Source: UBA6183 sp046314755
GTDB taxonomy: Bacteria; Bacteroidota; Bacteroidia; UKL13-3
Direction of reading: 5' to 3'
Length of the DNA: 36,894 nucleotides
NCBI GenBank assembly: GCA_046314755.1
Contig: JBKDBG010000004.1
Span: 1 to 36,894 of the forward strand
Under the pieces are notes generated by a model, which saw nothing but the letters and a program-made list of their open reading frames with translations, made no database searches and had not been told where the DNA came from. Position numbers and translations under genes: made by a program. Positions 1 through 13,900 of the stretch are shown one piece after another. Numbering within the stretch: the first letter of the stretch is position 1; every line of letters begins with the position of its first letter.

Positions 1-1925
1 ACTGCAGGTGAAGTATAATCCTTTAAATTACTAGAGGCTATAGGAGTAAAACCACTAACCGCACTTGTATTACTTACTAACCAAGTATATGTGTAAGATG
101 ACCCATTTCCTCCGGTAGGTATTGAAGCATTAAATACAGCAGGTGCTTGGCCGAAACATACGGTTTGAGGCGCAGTATTAATTACATTGTTGGCGATAGG
201 CTGATTAACTGTGAATAAAATAGCTGCTGAAGTATCAGCTGAACATAGTCCGGAAACCGTTCTTCTTCTGAACCAGGTGTTTTGGGTAATTGCACCGGAT
301 GTATAGTTCTGTATATTTCCACCAACAACACCAAATCCTGAAGTTGCACTAACCGTACTTGCCAACCAAGAGTAGCTATAAGTACTGCCATTACCACCTG
401 ATGCAGCGGTGGCAGTAATTAAGCCGGAGTTAGCACCGGAACAAATAATTTGTCCGCTGGAAGTAATCGTGTTATTCGAGATAGGTTGGTTTACTGTAAC
501 AACATATGCAACAGCCGTATCTGCTTGACAAGCTCCAGAAACAACTCTTCTTCTAAACCAAGTAGTTTGAGTAAGGGTACCTGAAGAATAGTTCTGATTG
601 GTATTTGCTCCACCTGCCGGTGAAAATCCTGCAGTGCCGCTTGAAGTACTACTCAACCACAAATAAGAATAATTAGTTCCATTACCACCTGTTGGTAAAG
701 TACCGGTTATTTGGGTTGGACTATTACCGGAACAAATTGTTTGTGCTGAATTGGTAATCGTATTATTGGCAACAACAGCATTAATTGTAATTAGAATGGC
801 TGCCGATGTATCAACATCCGTACCCGAAACTACATAACGCCTGTACCAGGTATTCACAGTTAATGAAGGAGGAGTATAAGTTGGATTATTATTTGTACCT
901 GATGCCGCTACCAAACCTGAATTTGGACCGGTAGTTGATGAAATCCATAAATAAGTGAACGTTCCGTTACCACCCATTACAGTTCCACCTGTTAATGTTG
1001 CAGGGGCTGTGCCGGTACAAATAGTTTGTGAACTTGAAATAGTATTACCTGCAATACTTGTATTCACACTTATGGAAACTACGGCAGAAGTATCAGAACA
1101 ACTTCCTGAATTTACAACCCTTCTATACCATGTATTTTGACTTACCACTCCGGAAGGAGTATGGTTTAATGAATCGGTAGAAGGTATTGCCGTAAAACCT
1201 TGAGTTGCACTAATGGTGCTAATCAACCATGAGTACGAATAAGTTCCAATACCACCCGTAGGTAATGATCCCGTTAAGGAGTTAGCAGGGAAATTAATCA
1301 ATATTGATTGATCACTGCCAATGGTGTTACCTGCAATTGCAGGAATAACAGTAATTGCAATAGGTGCACTAGTATCAGCAGCACAAACTCCTGAAGTTAC
1401 TATTCGCCTAAACCATGAATTAGAGGTTAAAGAACTAGAGTTATAATTTTGAAGATTACTAGCAGGAATTGCAGTATAACCAACGAAAGCTCCAGAATTA
1501 CTGCTTATCCATGAATAAGTATAAGTTGAACCATTACCACCTGATGGTGTTGAACCGGTCATCGTTGCAGGTATGGTTCCACTGCAAATGTTTTGATTTC
1601 CTGATGTTATCGAATTTGAAGTTATCGGATTATTCACAGTAATTAAGACCGAGGTACTCGTATCATTAATAGTACCGGCATTTCTTACTACCCTTCTAAA
1701 CCAAGTATTTTGAGTAACACCTTGTGGGGTATAATTAATCAAATTATTTACTCCACCCGCCACATCAAAGCCTGCAGTTGCACTTGTAGTTGAACTTATC
1801 CATAAGTAACTGTAATTAGAGCCACTGCCACCTGCAGGAGATGACCCAGTTATAGGGTTCGCTAATGAACCACTACATACAGTTTGTATTCCTGTGATTG
1901 AATTACCGGTAATGAGCGGATTGAT
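1..1925 (-). repeat. array of seven Ig/PKD-like repeats, W[FY]RR type
   Basis: The repeat unit is about 95 residues. It carries QTICSGxxPATLTG, PTGGNGxYSYLWISSTT, NYTPxSLTQNTWFRR and, near the end, VSGxCxADTSAAI. The W[FY]RR anchors lie at about 1704, 1417, 1132, 850, 560 and 275, giving a period of 282-290 bp. A seventh unit is cut by the left edge, so the array may continue. The protein repeats are similar but the DNA has diverged. Such units are common stalk repeats in Bacteroidota exoproteins. Cys use varies between units. Confidence 0.8.
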
Positions 1926-4900
1926 AATCGCATTTGAATCAATTATACTGAATACACCTAAAGAACTTACACCACTTCTACTCAAACTATAAGGATTAGT
2001 TCCTGTAGCAGCTGAGAATGATGCAAACGAAGGCACATTCCAACCAATTCCATTATTGGTAACAATCCCTAATAACCCCCTATTCAAGGATGCTAACTCC
2101 ATGGAGTCTTGCCACTGGAATTCAACAGTTAAGTTAGAACCTCCTGAAATATCCTCTGCTACAACCCAACTCCTATTTAATGCATTAGAAGTTGCATTGT
2201 TTCCATTGGTACCGTTACGCAATAAACCTCTAAATACTCGAATTGAAAACACATCAGTTGTACCTGTATTTAAAGTTAACCAGGCAGGAGTATATGTAAA
2301 ATTACTTGAAGCGCTTCCTACCGGAAAATGTACAATACCTGATGCAGTTGAAATTGTTCTCCTCAAACTTCCCCCACTTACTGAATTCTCAACTGTTCCA
2401 ATATAACCTGAAATAGATGCGTTGGTAATTGTTGCATTAACAGCTAAGGTTAAATTGCTATTTCCCAAATTTAAATTTCCATTACCAAGTGAAACATTCC
2501 TAGCAATGGTGGTTGATTGTGATAGAGAAACGCCTGTATTATTAGATATGATTAATGTATCAATATTAGTTGGTAAACCAAGGCCGGTTATCTGACCAAC
2601 AGTTCCATTATAAATATAGGTGGCAGCATTATTATAACTGCGCGTTCCATTTATTTGGATATTACCTGTTAAACCGCCTGTTGCACTAAGACCTTGAGCC
2701 GAACCAATATATAGTTGGCTATTGGCTTCCAAAGTAAAGTTACCATTACCGGATAATATTTGATTGCCCATTCTTAATTTACCACCACTTTGAACGGTAA
2801 CGTTACCTAATGCAATTAAACTTCCACTTAAGGTTGCATCGCCCGTTGAGGTAACCACAATGTTTGCATAGGTACCTGATACCGATGTTACAGTAGACAC
2901 AATTAAATCAGGAATAATAGTAAAACTACTAGCACTTGTTGTTGAACCTGAAGTTGTATATACCTGAATTAGTCCGGTGGATGAACCATTTGGAACTATC
3001 GCGGTGATTTGGCTCGTACTGTTAACTGTAAATGTTGTAACTTTAGTTGTTCCAAATCTTATCGAATCTACACCTATAAAATTAGTACCGTTTATCACAA
3101 CAGAGGTACCTGCACTTCCTGATGAAGGCGTAAATCCTGTGATGGTAGGTAGAGGCTGGACAACAAAATTACCTGCACTGCTACCTGTTCCTGACCCATT
3201 GGTTATTGCAATTAATCCGGTAGTAGCTGTATTAGGTACTGTTGCAACAATTTGCGTTGAACTATTTACCACATAGGATGCAGCAACACCATTAAAAGTA
3301 ACTCCAGTAATTGATTGGAAATTACTTCCGTTGATTGTTACCGTTGAACCTGCTGGAGCCGTAGAAGGCGTGAATGATGTAATCACAGGTACTCCGATTA
3401 CGGTGTAGTTCGTTGAACTTACGGCCGAACCTGCAGGATTAATTACCGAAACTGTTCCGGTAACTGCTCCGCTTGGCACCGTACAAGTAATTGTGGTATT
3501 GTTCACCACATTAAATATTGCATTTACACCGCCAAATGTTACTCCTGTGGCCCATGTAAATCCGGTTCCTGTAATGGTTACAGCACTTCCAACTGTACCG
3601 CTAGATGAAGATAAAGTTGATACAGTAGGCACAGGGATGACTGTAAAATTAATCGGACTTGTTCCTGTTCCATAGGTATTGGTTACAGTTACTGTTCCGG
3701 TTGTTGCACCCGTAGGAACGGTTGTAGTTATTGATGTATCATTCACCACTGTAAACACAGGTTGATTCACACCATTAAATGCAATTTCTGTTGCTCCTGT
3801 AAATAACGAACCCCTTATGGTAACAGCACCTCCCACTTCTCTCGCGCTTGGCGTGAATGCTGTTATTGAAGGAGGAGCCGCATTTTCTGTTCCTGTTAGG
3901 TGTATGGCATTAAAACCGATGGTTGACGACAACCCGGTTGATGTTATTGTACGCGTTGATGTATTAACTGTATTCGTTAAAGAGGTAGACCATGTTGGTG
4001 CACTTACAGTTCCGCCATTGTCTTGAGATATTTTTAAATTGGCAGGTGATGTTACACTTCCTATTAATGCTGGATCATAATTAAAAGTCACCCCAAAATT
4101 ATACGGTGCAGTTCCTCCGCTCACATTTACTCTTAAATATTGATTTAAATTATTTCCTGCAGGTGCGGTTCCAATTGGATTAACACCGCTATAATTTAAT
4201 AAGGTTGCTGTTGTAGGTGCTGAACTGCCCCAATTTATTGTTGCAACATTTCTTGAGGCAAAAGTATATACTACTGAAGTATTACTTGCCGGAGTAGCAG
4301 ATGCAACAGCAGGAATTGGAGCTGATGATGGTAATGCATTTAATTGCATTGCACCAATAGTATTAGCAAATCCTAAAGTAGTTCCTCTTGTTGTTGCGTA
4401 ATAATCCGTATTAATATTTAAAGAGGCCGAACCTGCAATAGCCTTGCCGTAAACATACCATACCTCAGGGTTCGAAGTTATCAAACCTAAGTCACCCAAA
4501 GTTGGATTAACAAACATGTTGGCCACATTAAGTTGTCCGGCCCCAATACCTGAAGGAAGGTAATAACTAAAGAAATCACTATTTGATGCGGTTCTCCATG
4601 CACCAATATTCATGGCTGTTAATCCCCACTCTCCAACGTTATTGGCATTTGAGGTAACCATTAAGTTATAATCACTTGAGTTGGCCAACCATGTTGTGGC
4701 AGTTGGCGATGTGGTTTGATTTGAAATAGCAAAATGTCTACCCGTACCACCTGTTCTTATGTTTACAAGTATATTATTCTTTAAATTGAAAAATGTGTTT
4801 TGCTCAAAGCCGGTGTTATTACCACGTAAAAAGGCATATGTATTTTGATTGCCAATAGCCGTGCCATTAATCAATATAGAATTATGAAGCGCATTGAGTG

Positions 4901-7900
4901 TTACAGAGGTAGTACTTAGTTGCAACCAAATACCGCTGTATTGTGTATTATTAGAGCCACTGCCTAAGGTAATTTGGTTGTTTATTAAATCTGCTTTTAC
5001 ATTAATAAATTGACCCAAAGTAATTCCGGAAACCGAAGGTGTCGGATTCGTTGAGGTACTTGTTGAAGCATTGGTTAAATCATAAATCCTATTAGAACTT
5101 ACTAATGGGGTTTGACCTGTAGACACCAAAATTCCTGTTACATTGGTATTTACATTTCCGGTATTTAAGGCTCTTAATGCATAAATCACATTGTTTTGAA
5201 TATTGCAAATTGCATTGGTTGACATAGTTGCCCGTATTCCAATTATACCGTTGGTAGATACTGTATTGTTATTCGAAGTATTTGATGTTAGATTATTAAT
5301 TTGGTTATTCAACACATTGGCTGTTGCAGTATTCGACACTTGAATACCATATACAGAAACCGAAGATTGTGATCCTTGGCCAAATAAATTTGAAACAATA
5401 TTGTTGTTTACAGTGTAGGAAGGTGACAAATTGATTGCAGGGCCTGCGGCTATTCCTATTAAGGTAGTATTCCCAAGGTTGGTAATGCTATTAGCTAATG
5501 TAGTACTACCAATTGTATTATTAGAAATACCTAATACTGTACCGTTACTTACGTTTATGCCTGTAAAACCGCTGCCTTGTCCGGCTGAACCAATTAATAG
5601 TCCACTTATGGTGTTTCCGTTAACCGTAATATTATTACTACCCGAATAATTAATACCAAAATTACCTGTGTAAGAGGTATAAATTATGCTTGATGGGTTG
5701 GTGTTACTTCCTATCAGGTTGCCCTCGGCTGTTGTTCCACCAATAATTGTATTACCACCTGTTGCACTTATCCCAAGAAATTGATTGGTTGAAGTTACGG
5801 TAAAGTTTATGTTTTGAATAGTGTTGTTGCTAATAATCGTATTAGCACCTGTACCTGTTACCGATCGAATTCCGGTGAAACTGGTATTACCCGTATGCGA
5901 CCAAGGAGAACCACCACATAGTGGCGCAGAACCTCCAATAAAGTTATTCGAGATTAGATAACCACTTCCGTTTACTCCCGGAATAATATTAAATGCAATG
6001 TATTGATTAGTTGTTATGGAAATTGGCAAGCTGTTGAATAAACTATTATTGCTCATCGTCCAGTTATTCCCATTGTTGTTATCTAATACAATACCTGAAT
6101 TGCTGAAGTTACTGATTTCATTATTTGAAATAACAATCCCGTTGTTCTTTATTCCTGCCAATCCATTTGAGTAAAAGCCAAAAGAAGGAATACCGGCAGG
6201 AAATGTCAAGGCTGTATTATTTGTGATGTTACAATTCGTTATGGTATCGTTACTACAAGGAATTGTTCCGGAGTTTGTAATTAAGGCTACTACACCTGTA
6301 GTAAATGCGGTCGGGCCCGCCTCACAAATCAAATTACTTAGTTTACATCCATTAGCTCCATTTTGAATTTCAATTGCGGCAGCATTTCCATTGTTTCTTA
6401 CTCTTAAAAATTTCTGATTTCCGCTACTTCCCCTAGGAATACCCGTAAACTTAACCCTATTAGCCCCATTTATACGTATGAGTGCATTTGAAGATGAACC
6501 TGCAATATTCAATACTGAGCTTACGCCAGATTCAGGAGAAATGAATAAAGAGAATCCGCCTGCTCCATCTTCAGCCAGTGGATTTAAGGCATGAACTCCT
6601 GTTTCTGTTAAATTGGAAGTTACATCCACAAAAATGTTACCACCTAAAGTTCTTGAATTGATGAACTCAAAAAATCCTCCGTTACCGGTTAATGAAGTAT
6701 AGGTTTTTCCCGCTCCAACCTCAAACACAGTATTAGCCGGTATAACCGGTAAAAACGTGTAGCGATTTGGATTGATTGGGTGATTGGTAACACTATTCAC
6801 TCCCGAAGCAATTGCATAGGCAGCATTAGACATTACATTACCGGCATTATCCTGAACCAATACATAGTATCGTATGGTATCATTTAAGGTAAGCGGTAAC
6901 ATTGGAGTATAATCAATTACAAAATCTGCAGTTGCATTTGTAGCCGCCCCTGATACTGATGTTGCAGACGAATTATACCATGTTGAACCATCCTTAGAAT
7001 AGTAAATTTTAGGGCGATTAACACCTGCTGTTGGTATTCCATTGTTATCGGTAATTACTACACCTGTTAAAGTTCTACTACCTGTTAACGTACCGGTATT
7101 TGATAGCGGTGTGAAGGTAATTACAGGAGGAGTTAAATCAGGGTTAATATTAAAGTTTCCAGCATGGGCACCAATATCTGCCGGTGTTAAACCTGATCTT
7201 AAATTACCATAGTAATCTGTTGTAACAGCGGTTAAAGTCGGATCACCACTTTTTTCAGCAGCATTGGAATTTTGTAAGTTTAATATAGCAACTGAAGCAT
7301 CACCAAATGCAGCTGTAACAAAACCAGGATCTCCAAATCCTGATGTTAAATCAAGACCCATCATTTCTTTCCAGCCATTGGCATCATTTAAAGTTGGGTA
7401 ATCCATCAAATTTGTTCCTGCCAATAAACCACCTGATCCGTCAAAGAGGTATAAATTATAGTTTGAATTAATTCTTAAAGAGTCGGCATATTTAACACAC
7501 CAATTTTTCCCTGAACTTCCTGAATTATTCACCTTATTAACAATGATGTTATTTCTAAAGTCGAGAATTGATCCGGATGCAATTTGTACCTGCGCCTCAA
7601 AACCGCTCGTATTAGGAGTTCCACTTCCTCCTATTGCCGGATCACCGGCAAGCAAAATTGTGTTATGGTAATAATTATTAGATAAGCTGGTTGTTTGGAA
7701 TATCCCTCTAATGGTAGTTGGAATGGTAAAGTTACCTCCATTTTCATCCATACCTAATCTTACCATATTATTGGTATAAGAAGCAATACCTCCTGCATTT
7801 TGTATACCTGTAAACATTGGAGATGCAGCATTCGCATCACTTTTGAAGCTATGTATAAAATTGGCGTTGATTATTGAGGTGTTGCCGGTTAATAATGTAC

Positions 7901-10900
7901 TACCCGAATAAAACAATCCAATTAATGAAGTTGATGTTGCACTATTGGTATGGTAAAATGAATGAATTTTATTTTGGCTAACATTGGCGTTTGCTCCCGT
8001 ACTATTGTAAGCAACACCTATCATTCCGGATAAAACACCAATAGAAGTTGAACTGGTTGATGAAGATAAACGACTAACAGTATTATTAATAATGGATGGT
8101 GAACTTATTGAAGAGTGAAGTATCCCTATCATTTGTGACCCTGCAGGGGTAACTTGTATCAATGCTAAACTATCAACCGTATTACCTGAAGTTACTGAAC
8201 TACCTGTTGCAGTTGAACCATTTAATATTCCAATAATCGATGCATTTGTAGTTGTGCTAATTGAGGTGGAAGCCGACCTTATTCCGGTAACGCTGTTATT
8301 ATTAATAGTAGTTAAACCAGAACTATTATAAATTCCTAGCATTTGATTATTTACACTTGCACCCGAAAACAATGACCTAATTGTATTTCCTGTTATGGAC
8401 TGGTTAGTACTTGAACTTGTTAATTGAATACCAACCACTGATGCAAAAGCAAGTGCACTGGTACCAACAGATGTTCCAGTTAATTTCAATCCCTCAATAA
8501 AGTTATTTTCAATTATTGTTGTATTTCCTGAACCTGAAGATACTGTAATACCAGCCAATGACACACTCGTACCTAATCCTGAATTAATAATATTAATACA
8601 GGTGTCATTGCTCAAGGTGATGTTACCACTGGTTGTTGAGTTAAACATAATGGAACGAGTATTTGAATTAACCAATACACTATTAGGAATACTTGAGGCT
8701 GAACCAATCCTATTTCCATTAACCACATAATTGGCAGAGGTACCCGAAACTGAAATCCCGTTAAACACACCGGTAGCTCCTGTTAGAGTAATATTATTTA
8801 TCTTATTATTATTAATAATCGTTCCTGCTGCAACTCCTGTTGAAACATTAATTGCTGTAAATCCCCCGGCAGTTGATGTATATGGGTTGCCCAACGCAAA
8901 TGCACGTGATCCTCCAAAGTAATTTCCGTTGATGGTATTACCGTCTGATGTAGTTCCCGGAGAAAAAGCAATTGCAGCTGTTGTATTCGTAAAGTTTGGT
9001 GTCGCATTCCTAAAGAAATGGTTATCATTAATCACCCAACTGTTGCCATTACCAGATGCAACGTTAATACCGGTTGACCCAAAATTATAAATGGAACTTC
9101 CAATAATTCTTATTCCTGTATTTAATCTGGGTGACGTTCCTGAAGCATAAAAACAATTACTTGGATATGAAGTTGAGGCCGTTAAATCTTGTCTGAGATG
9201 ACATCCTCTAATATCAATATTATTAATTCCTGTTAAGGTTGTAGCATTACTTATAAAAAACACACCTGATAAAGTGCTTGTAACACGTGACTCAAAAATC
9301 ACATTAACAAAACTATCATTACTCGCCCTATCTATTAAACCCAATGCCGGGGTAAAAGTATTTGTAGATCTTATCACTAATGCGGTATCAGCTGAAGTTG
9401 GGTTGGTAATTGTACTTGGATAACCTAAAATTCTAACTCGTTCTGCTCCTATCCTAATCACCCCATTATTATTTGCAACTATACTGGATAACACCACTTG
9501 GGTTGTTGTTTGAGGTCTAATGGTTAAAGTATAACCTGAGCCTCCTGTTTCTAACCATTGATTTAATTGAACAAGTCCGGGTTCTGTTACATTGCCTGTT
9601 AATTGAACAACGGTATTCCCTTGTAACATAGAGTTATTAATTGCCTCGAATAAACCACCTGTTCCGGTAAGGGTTGGATAACCATTAGGTGGAACTCCCG
9701 GAACCGTTAAACTTGTTAAAATCGGATCTGTTATTCTGTAAAATAATGGTGTGGCAGGATGAGTAGTAACATTATTTACATTAGTTGCCACAGCATACAT
9801 TACATTAGAGTTTATGTTTACTGCGCTGTCTTGAGCTATGATATAATATCTAATGGTATCTCCAGTAACAGGAGTACCAATCAAACTTGCATCAATGGTA
9901 AATTGCCAATTGCCATTACTGTAGGTTCCACTAGTAAGAACCCCTTCAGTAGAAAACCATGATCCTGCATTTTTTCTAAAATATATTCTTGCATTATCAA
10001 CCAAAACTTTTACGCCAACATTATCAACAATAGTGGCATTAAGTGTAATATTAGATGTTATTGGTGTATTGGTTAAAGCAGTATAAACAACGGACGGAGC
10101 AATAATATCATTTGATATGGTGCCGGTTGAAGAAGAAGCTCCAATATCTACAGGAGTGTTAGACGATCTCACATTCCCATCAATATCATCACTCACAAAT
10201 GTAATAACGGAGGCGTCCCCTGATGCTTCCGCTGGGTTTGAACCGGAAAGTCTAAGGTTAACATTTAAGGAGTTACCGGTGGCGTTCACAAATTGTGGGT
10301 CACCATAACCCGAAACCGCATCAAGTAAAAAACCTGATTTATGGTTGGCCAAAGTAGTGTAATTGGTTACTCCGCGTTGTCCGATAAACCTGTTTGTACC
10401 GGGTTGATTAAAATAAATATTATTATCAGCTGTGATATTCGTTGTTATGATTGGTAGCCTTAAATTATAATGACTGCCAAAAGCAGTAGCTGTATTATTT
10501 ACAATGACATTATTCCTGATATCAAGCAAACCCGGAGCCGTGTATGAATTTGGTATTTCAATGGCACTTGTAATAGAAGCTCCTGCTGATGGCGCTGCTT
10601 CAATATAAATATTATTATGGTAAATACGATGAATAATGGTACCGGCTGTAACTGAAATAATTCCTCTAATGGCAGCTGCTCTGGTTATGGTTGTTCCTGT
10701 TGTGTCTCTTCCCAATCGAATTGCGTTGTTCGATAACATTACACTTCCGGAATTGATAATGATACCATTTAATACAGCAGCAGTTGTTGAAGTATTGTTA
10801 ATACCAAAACTATGAATGGTATTTCTTGAAACTCTTGAATTATTGCCACTGGATGCAACTGAACCGCTATATGCAATACCTGTTATTGTATGCGAACCCA

Positions 10901-13900
10901 AGGCACTACTCAACGAAATTAAAGAATGAATGCTATTGCCTTCTATAATTTGATTGGCACCCGAGGCCTGACAGTTTATACCAATGATATTACCGTTAAA
11001 TGCAGCTGTTCCACTCGACCTGAAATTTCGGATGGTGTTATTTGAAATATTATTGGCAGAGAGTGTTACAATACCATTAGTTTGGTGTCCTGCAGCATTA
11101 TAAGCCCATAAATTATAAATGGTATTCCCGGTTACAGTATGTGCATTGTTTGTTGAGATATTGATACCATTAAGTGCAGCTGAAGTACCGGTCGATGTAG
11201 ATGTACTGTTAGACCTGAAATCATAAAGTGTATTATTACTAATGGTTAAAGCTCCTGAACTCGATAATATACCGATTATACTTGTACCTGCTGCGGCATT
11301 TGCATCTAGCCCCATTACCGTGTTACCTGTAATCAAGGAGCCATTTGAGAATGATGTATGACCTATCCCAATAATTGCAGCACTTGTTATGGTTCCTGTT
11401 TGGTTTGATCTGTTCCAAATATTGGCAACAGTATTATTCGAAATAGTGTTCACTCCGCTGGTCGCAGTAATACCCACAGCTCTGGCATTTGTTAAACCAT
11501 TTGCAATTAATGCATCGGCAATATTTAATCCACCAATGGTATTGTTAGATATGGTTTGATTTGCACTAGAGGATGATATACCAATTCCAACTATGGCACT
11601 TGATATTGTTGTACCGGTGGTGGTTGAAGCAGTTACAAAATTCCTAATAAGATTATTATCAACAAGCAGTGTATTAGAGCTTCCGTTTTGTACTAATATG
11701 CCTCTCAAGCTAACACTGGTTCCTACACCTGAGGCATTTAAACCACTTATAATATTATTACTGATGGTAACATCATTAGTGGTAGAGGAGAATATACCTG
11801 TGGTTGTTGAGGCCGAACTCACATTAATATTGCCGTTCTCAGTTGGATGTCCAATATAATTTCCATTACCGGCACCTCCAATGAGTGCAGTTCCTTGATT
11901 GATTCGAATTCCAATAAAAGTGTAAAGACTTGCGGTGTTTTGTAATTGCATGTTCGCAATCCTGTTCTTTTCAATTCGAACACCAAAGGTTGCGCCAACA
12001 CCAGCTGATACTGAAATACCATTAAATCCACCTGTTGCGGATGTATTAAATGTCCACTTAGGTAAGCCTGCAGCAGTACCACCCAAATATGGAGATGTAC
12101 CACCAATAGAATTGGACGAAATTTCATTATTGATTGAATTGGATGCAACTCCAGGAATGAAATCAATTGCTGTTAAGGTATTGGTAGTGGAGGTAGTTGC
12201 TGTATCATAAAAACTATTGTTTCTAATATTCCAGTTACTTCCATTTCCGCTATTATTTCCGGTAACCAAAACAGCAGTTAATGTTGCCCCATTAAACCAA
12301 TTTGAATCAATATTATTGTTGTTATTTTGTGCCACCAACGACTGGCCATCAGAAACAACACCTATGGTGTAGGCTCCGGTAGATGTTCTTGAAAATACAT
12401 TTCTTACAATGTTGTTATTGTCATTACCAAATGGAATAGCCTTATTGGTTCTTCCAATATACACAGCGCCAAATACCGGTTGAGTAAATGTATTGGTGTT
12501 ATTATTGGCACTTCTGATGATGGTGTTTCTGATGGTATTATTTGAGGCATCATTAATTAATTGAATACAGGTTGCATTATTAGCAGCCAGCCTATTTTCA
12601 ATAGTTAAAAAATGCATGGTGTCTAAATTATTCCTTCTTCCATCAATCGTAATATTTCCAGAGCCATCTAAAATAATTAATGCGGTAGCAATATTATCTG
12701 TAATAATAGATTGTACTCCGTCAGCGGGTTTAATAACTACATTATTAGAAGCCGATACACCACTAGGGTTACCAATCGTAATTGGAAAAACTTCTCCTTT
12801 GGCGGTATTATAAACTGCATCAGTTAGGCTTAAGGTAACCGGGCCCGACACACCTACTCCATTTAAATCTTGAACTGCCTCAGTTAAGGTGGCATAATCA
12901 CCACCAACACCAACAGCATAAACTCCATTTAACGGAGATTTGATTGTGCGGTTTCCGGCAGGAGCTTGAATAGTAGGTGTAATAGTTGAACTGTTGTAGG
13001 TAATTGAATTACCTTCTGCATCAAATACACTTCCGGTTTGTGCAGAAGAAGTAATATCATATACCAGCCAAAAATAATTGGTTCCGTTAACCAATTCCTG
13101 TGAGCCATTTACGCTAAAACCTCCATTTGGAGTGTTTACCGTTGAACCAAATTGAGTAGCCGTTGAAAAGGTTGTGCTGGTTCCTGTGTAATACACTTTT
13201 GCATTTGATATCCCTGCGGTGTTTGAAGTTCCGTTCGTATTAAAACTTAATTGGGTTAAATTGAATGGAGATGCAGTACCTGATGTTACAAACTCAACTC
13301 TTGCTATCTGTTGGTTTGTTGAACCCGGCAATAATGGCAATAAATTCGGGTGGGTGGTGGTAGATGATACAAACACCATTGGAGGGGGTGTATATTCAAC
13401 CCTAAATATCGGCCTGGTTGTAGAGAGGTTTCCTGTTGCTTGGCCACAGTAAGAAGCAGCTGCATTATCAATCCAAGCATGCAAAGAAGTAGGATTGGTT
13501 GTTATTAAACGATCCACAGTACCTGATCCCACATTAGAATAACAAGTAACCGGGGTTGCGCCATTCGCATTGTCATGGCAGATATCCACTAATATACTTG
13601 ATGTACCATCCCAACTGAAAGGGGTAGGAAAAGTAAAGGTATTCCAACCCAAAACAACATTGTAAGTGGAAGAAGCCCTTACTGTAGTTAAACTCGCATT
13701 ATCAAAACTAGTAGAAGCAAATGAGGTTGCAGCAGTTGTTTTAATTTTAACCGTAAAATTATTGTGTTGCGTTGACGCTGTTATTTGTCCTCCACCACAA
13801 GTTAAGGTACCGGATGGTATTGATGTAATATTAATACCAATAGAATGTAATGTGGTTGGACCAAATACACCGGAAGCATTTAACTCAGCGGCAGTTACTA

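Noticed and set aside
1..1925. Regular spacing of about 285 bp, considered as a CRISPR-like or tandem DNA repeat
   Set aside because: The period reflects diverged protein repeats in an open frame; the units are not near-identical at the DNA level and have no spacers.
2056..13452. Many plus-strand open frames of 60-116 codons
   Set aside because: All are Val/Pro/Leu-rich mirror frames of the Asn/Thr/Gly-rich repeat protein on the other strand.
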